From contig NZ_FNYZ01000015.1 of NCBI RefSeq assembly GCF_900109095.1, positions 62,001 to 126,000 on the forward strand: a stretch of DNA of 64,000 nucleotides, read 5' to 3'. The position numbers and the translations under genes were made by a program. The notes under the pieces are model-generated. The model was not told the origin of the DNA. It was given only the letters and a program-made list of their open reading frames with translations, and did no database searches. Origin of the DNA: Sphingobium sp. AP50. GTDB taxonomy: Bacteria > Pseudomonadota > Alphaproteobacteria > Sphingomonadales > Sphingomonadaceae. Of the stretch, positions 59,037-64,000 are shown one piece after another; the first letter of the stretch is position 1, and each line of letters starts with the position of its first letter.

Positions 59037-59381
59037 TTGGCCCGCGTCACCGTCGAAGATTGCGTCGACAAGGTTACCAACCGTTTTGACCTCGTCCTCC
59101 TCGCCGCCCAGCGTGCGCGGGAAATTTCCGGTGGGGCCGAGCTGACGCTCGACCGCGACCGGGACAAGAATCCGGTCGTCGCCCTGCGCGAAATCGCCGA
59201 AGAAACCGTCATGCCTGCCGATCTTCATGATTCGGTCATCGCGTCGCTGCAAAAGGTGCAGATTGACGATGATGATACGCCGGACGAAATCGGCTCGATC
59301 GCCCAGTCGGCGGAGGCTCTGCGCCTGACCGCCGCTGCGCCGCCGCGCAATCAGAATATCGGTGGCGATTACGACGGCTGA
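59037..59381 (+). CDS. rpoZ: RNA polymerase omega subunit, TTG start
   Basis: Omega subunit of 114 residues, longer than the enterobacterial one but normal for alphaproteobacteria. ARVTVEDCVDKVTNRFDLVL (2-21) and LLAAQRAREI match the family. The start is a TTG at 59037, placed 6 bases after AGGAGG (59025-59030); no ATG or GTG is available nearby in frame. It assists polymerase assembly and may bind ppGpp. A hairpin terminator pair follows at 59408 and 59461. Confidence 0.93.
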   Translation: MARVTVEDCVDKVTNRFDLVLLAAQRAREISGGAELTLDRDRDKNPVVALREIAEETVMPADLHDSVIASLQKVQIDDDDTPDEIGSIAQSAEALRLTAAAPPRNQNIGGDYDG

Positions 59382-59407
59382 TCGCTCTACGTGTTTGGAG
59401 AGGGAAA

Positions 59408-59440
59408 GAGGCCCGGCCTGCGCAAGCGGGACCGGGCCTC
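59408..59440 (+). terminator. Hairpin downstream of rpoZ
   Basis: Stem GAGGCCCGG (59408-59416) / CCGGGCCTC (59432-59440), followed by GACCTTTCT, a weak T stretch. It may be a first pause site before the stronger terminator at 59461. Confidence 0.5.
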
Positions 59441-59460
59441 GACCTTTCTGGGGATAGAAA

Positions 59461-59505
59461 AATGGCGCGGGGACCATGTCCGCCGCGCCATTTCCTTTTT
59501 TAGCA
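59461..59505. terminator. Bidirectional terminator between rpoZ and the glycine-zipper gene
   Basis: Stem AATGGCGCGG (59461-59470) / CCGCGCCATT (59483-59492), followed by TCCTTTTTTA on the plus strand and preceded by A-rich bases, which gives a T-run on the minus strand. It ends both converging transcripts. Confidence 0.8.
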
Positions 59506-59850
59506 GCTCGAATTGCGATCGATCGCCCGGCCAGCCAGCGCGCCCGCGCCCGCGCCGATGATCGTGCCCGGTGCGCGGTCGCCGCGCGTATCGACGGCCC
59601 GGCCCAGCAGAGCCCCGGCGACGCCGCCCAGCAGCAGGCCGGTGGTGCCGCCCGACTTGCGGCAGCGATAGCTGCGATCGTCGCGATAGCCGCGCCGGTC
59701 GGCATAGCGATCGCCCCGATGATGATCCCCGCGATACTCGCGATGATAGCCGCGACGATCATGATCGCGGGCATAGGATGCCGACGGGATCACGGCCGTC
59801 AGCGAAGCTGCGGCAAGGGCGGTGGCCATAATGGCTTTACGAATGATCAT
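59500..59850 (-). CDS. Glycine-zipper outer-membrane-type small protein
   Basis: Exported protein of 116 residues: a signal peptide (1-27, ASYA), an Arg/Tyr/Asp-rich stretch and a glycine-zipper pair of short helices (GLLLGGVAGALLG and GTIIGAGAGALAG). This is the 17 kDa-antigen/glycine-zipper 2TM layout common in proteobacterial envelopes. GAGGAGAAGC precedes the ATG at 59850. The role is not known. Confidence 0.85.
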   Translation of the reverse strand: MIIRKAIMATALAAASLTAVIPSASYARDHDRRGYHREYRGDHHRGDRYADRRGYRDDRSYRCRKSGGTTGLLLGGVAGALLGRAVDTRGDRAPGTIIGAGAGALAGRAIDRNSSC

Positions 59851-59958
59851 GTGCTTCTCCTCAGACCTGATCTCTTTGACTACGGTCCGGATATCGCACA
59901 CCCCGAATGATATATTCCTGAACCGCGCTGTTATGCGCCGTTCAGCTAAAGCCTGGCC

Positions 59959-60648
59959 CTAACCCAGCGCCGGCAGCGCCCAGTCGATCGCGCCACGCCC
60001 CTTCGCTTCCAGAAACTCATTGGCCTTGGAAAAGGGCCGCGATCCCAGAAAGCCGTTGTGTGCCGACAAGGGGGAAGGGTGAGCCGACTTGATCACCAGA
60101 TGGCGGCTCTGGTCCACGAACGCCGCCTTGCGCTGGGCATAGGCACCCCAGAGCAGGAAGACGACCGGCTCCTCCTTCTGCGCGACCAGCCGGATCACCG
60201 CATCGGTGAACACTTCCCAGCCCTTGCCCTGATGGGAGGCGGCGCGGCCCATCTCCACCGTCAGCACGCTGTTGAGCAGCAGCACGCCCTGTTTCGCCCA
60301 ATGTTCCAGAAACCCATGGCTGGCCCGTTCGATGCCCAGATCGGCCTGCATTTCCTTGTAGATATTGACCAGCGAGGGCGGCGTGCGCACGCCCGGCTGC
60401 ACCGAAAAGCACAGGCCATGCGCCTGTCCCTCGCCATGATAGGGGTCTTGCCCCAATATCACTGCCTTCACCTGATCCAGTGGCGTCAGGTCCAGCGCGC
60501 GGAAATATTCGCTGCCTTTGGGGAAGATGCGCTTGCCCGCCGCCTTCTCCGCCTGAAGGAAAGATTTCAGCGCCTGCATATGCGGCGCGGCGAATTGCTC
60601 CGCCAGCGGCGTGCGCCAGCTTTCGTGCAGCTTGATCATATCGGTCAT
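59959..60648 (-). CDS. ung: Uracil-DNA glycosylase
   Basis: Base-excision repair enzyme of 229 residues that removes uracil from DNA. The water-activating motif GQDPYHGEGQAHGLCFS, the DNA intercalation motif HPSPLSAHNGFLGSRPFS and VFLLWGAYAQRK are all intact. The start at 60648 is preferred; 60660 is also possible and neither has a strong ribosome binding site. It lies divergent from the beta-lactamase-like gene. Confidence 0.95.
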   Translation of the reverse strand: MTDMIKLHESWRTPLAEQFAAPHMQALKSFLQAEKAAGKRIFPKGSEYFRALDLTPLDQVKAVILGQDPYHGEGQAHGLCFSVQPGVRTPPSLVNIYKEMQADLGIERASHGFLEHWAKQGVLLLNSVLTVEMGRAASHQGKGWEVFTDAVIRLVAQKEEPVVFLLWGAYAQRKAAFVDQSRHLVIKSAHPSPLSAHNGFLGSRPFSKANEFLEAKGRGAIDWALPALG

Positions 60649-60744
60649 GGCGCCCTGCATGGCCTGCGCTGCAAAGCCCTGTCAACGCGCCCATATGCGG
60701 TTAATGGTCTTGCCTACCCCGCCGCGATCCGCGACTAGGGGGCC

Positions 60745-61800
60745 ATGTCGCTTCCCCGTTCGCTGTCGTTCCTCGCCGCCCTTGGCCTGTTTCTGGCCCC
60801 CTTGCCCAGCGCCGATGCCTTTGGCCCGCCGCCCAAGCCGCTGCTCCAGCAGAGCGCGGAGGCCAAGTTGCAGGCCGAATTCGCCCGTTTCGCCGCCTTG
60901 TCGGACGGCACGGTCGGCATTGCCGTGCGCGATCTTCAGACCGGCGAGACGCAGGCCTTTAATGGCGACACGCTCTTCCCCATGGCCAGCGCCTATAAGG
61001 TCGCGGTGGCCGGGCGCATCTTCTCCCTGATCGATGCGGGCGACCTGCGGCTGGACGACAAGCTGGCGCTCGATCCCGCGCTGGCCAGCGAAGGCGGCAT
61101 CGCCTGGATGTTTTCGCGCCCCGGCGCCAGCCTGTCGGTCGACCGGCTGCTGGAGCTGATGCTGCAAAAGAGCGACAATAATGCGACCGACGTTCTGGTC
61201 GCGCGTGCGGGCGGGCCACAGGCGATCACTGCCTTCGTCACCAAGCTGGGCGTCACCGGCCTGCGCGTCGACAGTGACACCGCGCATCTTCTCTACCGCG
61301 CCATGGGCATCCATCCGCAATCCGGCAGCTTCCGCCAGAATGCCGAGGCCGCCCGCCGCGCCGATCCGCAGATCGCCGTGCGCGATATCCGCGACCTGCC
61401 CAATCTGGCCTTCTCGATCGAGCCGGAGGATACCTCCACGCCGACCGCCATGCTCGACCTGATGACCGCCTATGAGGAAGGGCGCGCCTTCTCGGCCGCC
61501 AGCACCCAGCGCTTCTTCACCATCATGGCCCATTGCGAAACGGGCAAGGCGCGGATCAAGGGCATGTTGCCGCCCGGCACCGCCGTCGCGCACAAGACCG
61601 GATCGCTGAACGGCGTAGGCAATGATGTCGGCATCGTGCGCCTGCCCGACGGGCGCCGGATCGCTATGGTCGTCTTCGTCATGAAGGACAGCAAGGGCCA
61701 TGTCTCGCGCGACCGCATCATCGCGGAGGCATCGCGCGCTGCTTATGATTATTTCCTCTACGCCCCGGACAGGGCGCACGGCCGGGCGCATGAAGCTTAA
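60745..61800 (+). CDS. Class A beta-lactamase-like serine hydrolase with altered omega loop
   Basis: Exported protein of 351 residues with a signal peptide (about 1-25). It has SxxK (Ser82-Lys85, ASAYK), SDN (143-145, KSDNNA), KTG (284-286, HKTGSLNG) and the DTSTPTAM stretch (229-236) equivalent to DTTTPAAM in TEM. Between SDN and DTSTP the usual omega-loop ExxLN is missing and about 30 extra residues are present. It is therefore unlikely to be a standard penicillinase, though it could hydrolyze or bind beta-lactams or peptidoglycan-like amides. It follows ung divergently. Confidence 0.85.
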   Translation: MSLPRSLSFLAALGLFLAPLPSADAFGPPPKPLLQQSAEAKLQAEFARFAALSDGTVGIAVRDLQTGETQAFNGDTLFPMASAYKVAVAGRIFSLIDAGDLRLDDKLALDPALASEGGIAWMFSRPGASLSVDRLLELMLQKSDNNATDVLVARAGGPQAITAFVTKLGVTGLRVDSDTAHLLYRAMGIHPQSGSFRQNAEAARRADPQIAVRDIRDLPNLAFSIEPEDTSTPTAMLDLMTAYEEGRAFSAASTQRFFTIMAHCETGKARIKGMLPPGTAVAHKTGSLNGVGNDVGIVRLPDGRRIAMVVFVMKDSKGHVSRDRIIAEASRAAYDYFLYAPDRAHGRAHEA

Positions 61801-61856
61801 CGTGGATCAAGCGATTCGATAGGATCGCGTCAGAGAGGCCTAAAAGAGAGGATGCC

Positions 61857-62222
61857 GTGAGCAGCATGAAGCTTTTTCGCGATTTCTGGCCCTATTATTT
61901 GCAGGAACATGCCCGTCCCGGCACGCGCGCTCTCCATTATGCGGGCACCAGTCTGGTCGTCGGCCTGCTGCTCAGCGCGCCGTTCATCGGCCAGTGGTGG
62001 ATGGCGGCCGCGCTGCCGGTCGCGGGCTATGGCTTCGCCTGGGCCGGTCATGGCCTGATCGAGCGCAATCGCCCCGCTACCTTCCGCCATCCGCTCTGGT
62101 CGCTGCGCGCTGACTTCGTGATGTGGCAGCGCTTCCTGACCGGCAAGATCAGCCGCGATCTCGCCAAGGCCGGCGTCCGCGCCGACGGCACGGTCGATCC
62201 GGCGCGGCGGATCAGCGTCTGA
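61857..62222 (+). CDS. Mpo1-like (DUF962) membrane protein
   Basis: Membrane protein of 121 residues. FWPYYLQEHARPGTRALHYAG at the start and AWAGHGLIERNRPATFRHPLW carry the His residues that bind iron in Mpo1, a fatty-acid alpha-oxidizing dioxygenase in yeast. Two to three hydrophobic segments. The start is likely a GTG at 61857, 3 bases after GAGAGGATGCC; an ATG at 61866 is an alternative. Bacterial role unproven. Confidence 0.8.
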   Translation: MSSMKLFRDFWPYYLQEHARPGTRALHYAGTSLVVGLLLSAPFIGQWWMAAALPVAGYGFAWAGHGLIERNRPATFRHPLWSLRADFVMWQRFLTGKISRDLAKAGVRADGTVDPARRISV

Positions 62223-62273
62223 ACTTTCCGCACGCCGCTTGACCCCGCCCGACGCTCTGCCACAAGGGGCGCG

Positions 62274-63341
62274 ATGGCATGTTCCGCGACCTTCTCGCTG
62301 CCCGACCGGGCCCTCTTGGCGCAGCGCTGGCAGGCGCTGGAGGCGCGATCGGATGCCTCCTTCTTTCTGCGCTGGACCTGGGTTGGATCATGGCTGGACA
62401 GCTATCCCGTCCGGCCCGAATTGCTCGCCGTCACGGACGATAAGGGCCAGGATATCGCGCTGGCGCTGGTCGGCCATGCGATGCAGCCGCGCCTGCTGGG
62501 CAGCATCGCGACGCTCAGCCTCAACCAGTCGGGCGATGCGGATGCCGATCGGCCCTATGTGGAATATAATGGCCTGCTGATCGAGACGGGCAGGGAAGAG
62601 GAAGCGATCGCCGCCGCCCTTGCCGCGCTCGCCCGCCGCCGCGACTGGCGCGCCTTGCGGCTCAGCGGCATCGCGCCGCAATCCCCGTTCACGGGCATAG
62701 CCGCCCGCCGCAAGACCCGCGTTGACGTCTCGCCCGTCTATCAGGTCGATCTGGATGCCGTGCGCGCGGCCGATGGCGATTATCTCGCGCTGCTCAGCGC
62801 CAACACGCGCAGCCAGATTCGCCGCGCGATGAAGGATCATGGTGGCCCGCTGCCCGATATCGCTATCGCCACGCCGGACGATATCGCGCCATGGCTGGAC
62901 GAAATGGCCGCGCTCAACAGCGGCCGTCACGCCGACAATGCCTGGGACAGCGCGACCTTCCGCCATTTCGTCGCGACCATCGCCGCGCGCGGTCTGCCCG
63001 AAGGCATGGTGGAACTTCTGCGCTTCACCGATGCCGGTGGCCCGGTCGGCCTGCTGGTCAATTTCATACAGGGCGGGGTGGCGATGAACTATCAGTCCGC
63101 CTTCGCGCAGCCGCGCACCGGCAAGGACAAGCCCGGCCTGCTCTGCCATGCCGCCGCCGTCGGCCATTATGCCGCGCGGAGCCTTGGCCGCTATTCCCTG
63201 CTCGCGGGCAAGGATCGTTACAAGCAGAGCCTCTCCACCTGCGAGGAATCACTCGAATGGTGGCTGCTCGAACGCTTCACCCCGCGCCTTGAAGCCGAAG
63301 CGCTGCTGCGCCGGCTGCTCAGGCGCCCAGCTTCCGCATGA
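62274..63341 (+). CDS. BioF2-like/GNAT-fold acetyltransferase protein
   Basis: Protein of 355 residues with the layout of the FemAB/BioF2-like acetyltransferase group: the N-terminal LLAQRWQALEARSDASFFLR with WTWVGSWLDSYP, and the C-terminal GLLVNFIQGGVAMNYQSAFA leading to AGKDRYKQSLS. Members serve polysaccharide or cellulose modification (BcsL/CelD type), and many are unknown. The first ATG at 62274 is used. Its end overlaps the cupin-like gene on the opposite strand by 23 bases. Confidence 0.78.
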   Translation: MACSATFSLPDRALLAQRWQALEARSDASFFLRWTWVGSWLDSYPVRPELLAVTDDKGQDIALALVGHAMQPRLLGSIATLSLNQSGDADADRPYVEYNGLLIETGREEEAIAAALAALARRRDWRALRLSGIAPQSPFTGIAARRKTRVDVSPVYQVDLDAVRAADGDYLALLSANTRSQIRRAMKDHGGPLPDIAIATPDDIAPWLDEMAALNSGRHADNAWDSATFRHFVATIAARGLPEGMVELLRFTDAGGPVGLLVNFIQGGVAMNYQSAFAQPRTGKDKPGLLCHAAAVGHYAARSLGRYSLLAGKDRYKQSLSTCEESLEWWLLERFTPRLEAEALLRRLLRRPASA

Positions 63342-64000
63342 GGCGATAGACCAGGCGGCGCAGCCCCTGTTTCTCCGGCGCTGCGCTCACCGCGCCGGTC
63401 GGCAGGCCGCGCTTGCGCAGCAGGGCGTTGAAACTGTGCAGTTCGCCCTCGGCCACGCTGCGGTCCGACCGCCATGTCACGGACAGGCTGACCGACACGG
63501 TCGGGCCATTTTCCACGAAATGCGGCGCCTTCACCGGCACATGGATGGCGTCGCCCGGCTCCAGCAGAACCGCCGTGCCGCGTGCTTGGAACCCATCCTG
63601 CCAGATCAGGTTGCGATGCCCGCCGGCATGGAAATCCTCGCTCTTTTGCGCCGGCACCAGTTGCTCGTCGCGGGCAGGGAAGACCGTCATCGTCTTGGTG
63701 CCCATGATCTGGAGCAGGATATTATGCTCCGGGTCCATGTGGAACGGCGTCACGCTGCCGGGGGAGGACAGGAAGATGAAGGCTTCCCGCTTCAGCATCG
63801 GCCCGGTCGTCTTCGCGACGATCGGCTCCAGTTCCGCCAGCGCCGCGTCGAGCAGCGCGCCATAGGCCGGATCGCGCTCGACATTTTTCAGCACAGCCCA
63901 GCTGCCATTCGTGTCGATCGTGCGGATCGTCTCGCCCAGCGTCAGCCCGTTGGACGGCGTATCTTCCGGCCGCACGCCCAGCGGCAGCTTGCCCAGATTA
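63319..64000 (-). CDS. Cupin/JmjC-like protein, 5' part beyond the window
   Basis: Partial gene; the frame is open to the window end and reads NLGKLPLGVRPEDT upstream of the listed codons. The visible 227-codon part has a JmjC/cupin_8-type core: iron ligands HMD in PFHMDPEHN and a distal His in GDAIHVPVKAPHF, inside double-stranded beta-helix strands. Such proteins are 2-oxoglutarate oxygenase-like. The C-terminus (KQGLRRLVYRLMRKLGA) is basic. It overlaps the acetyltransferase gene tail to tail. Confidence 0.8.
   Translation of the reverse strand, partial: NLGKLPLGVRPEDTPSNGLTLGETIRTIDTNGSWAVLKNVERDPAYGALLDAALAELEPIVAKTTGPMLKREAFIFLSSPGSVTPFHMDPEHNILLQIMGTKTMTVFPARDEQLVPAQKSEDFHAGGHRNLIWQDGFQARGTAVLLEPGDAIHVPVKAPHFVENGPTVSVSLSVTWRSDRSVAEGELHSFNALLRKRGLPTGAVSAAPEKQGLRRLVYRLMRKLGA

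Noticed and set aside
1..64000. CRISPR arrays, prophage, insertion sequence or integron
   Set aside because: I saw no direct-repeat arrays with spacers, no transposase or integrase motif and no phage structural gene; the only tRNA has no att-like repeat nearby.

Overview
The window looks like a chromosomal segment of a sphingomonad (Sphingobium/Sphingomonas/Novosphingobium type alphaproteobacterium). The base composition is high in GC, the coding is dense, and genes include a TonB-dependent receptor, XpaC/TelA, a PduO-type adenosyltransferase, Tat-exported hydrolases and a DUF1176 protein. Palindromic REP-like repeats with the core TTCGACTTCGCTCAG sit between genes. I see no rRNA, CRISPR array, prophage or insertion sequence, and one tRNA (tRNA-Ser, GGA). 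Assignments rest on reading motifs by eye and on family knowledge; no database search was run.

Left part, 0.25-4.8 kb, minus strand: an amine dehydrogenase cluster in the order heavy chain, MauE, MauD, light chain, cytochrome c, preceded by a TetR regulator. The gene order and the light-chain residue numbering match aromatic (aralkylamine) dehydrogenase of the AauBEDA type. No MauG-like di-heme enzyme is in the window.

4.9-23 kb: an arabinan/L-arabinose utilization locus. It holds an MGH1-like glycosidase with a discoidin-like domain, a TonB-dependent receptor, two GH43 enzymes, a GH51 arabinofuranosidase, a Gfo/Idh sugar 1-dehydrogenase, an AraD1/GguC-like protein, a GntR regulator, a FucP-type MFS permease, an exported mutarotase, an SMP-30 lactonase and, nearby, a ROK kinase. 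Together they suggest outer-membrane uptake and periplasmic cutting of arabinan, then oxidative L-arabinose breakdown. A shared motif (CTCCGAC followed by A/T-rich bases) occurs in three promoter regions of the locus and is a candidate operator of the in-cluster GntR protein.

23-36.8 kb: XpaC/TelA pair, DUF485-ActP acetate transport, serine carboxypeptidase (S10), Tat-exported class V aminotransferase, typA/bipA, an LLM flavin monooxygenase, a membrane-anchored LuxR-type protein and several small sphingomonad-type genes. 36.7-44 kb: a two-component system next to an intradiol dioxygenase-like lipoprotein, a CNT nucleoside transporter, DUF1176, a HAD phosphatase and an orphan AT-richer gene.

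44-64 kb: egtBD (ergothioneine type), a GGDEF cyclase, cobalamin adenosyltransferase, gluQRS with an in-frame REP insertion, HNH nuclease plus a tiny heme-motif protein, tRNA-Ser, a cyclophilin, a divergent Lrp/alanine dehydrogenase pair with a clear dyad operator, TauE/SafE, a second two-component operon, a phospholipase D/cardiolipin synthase, rpoZ with a TTG start, ung, a class A beta-lactamase-like protein without the usual omega-loop Glu, an Mpo1-like protein, a BioF2-like acetyltransferase and a cupin/JmjC-like gene cut by the window end.
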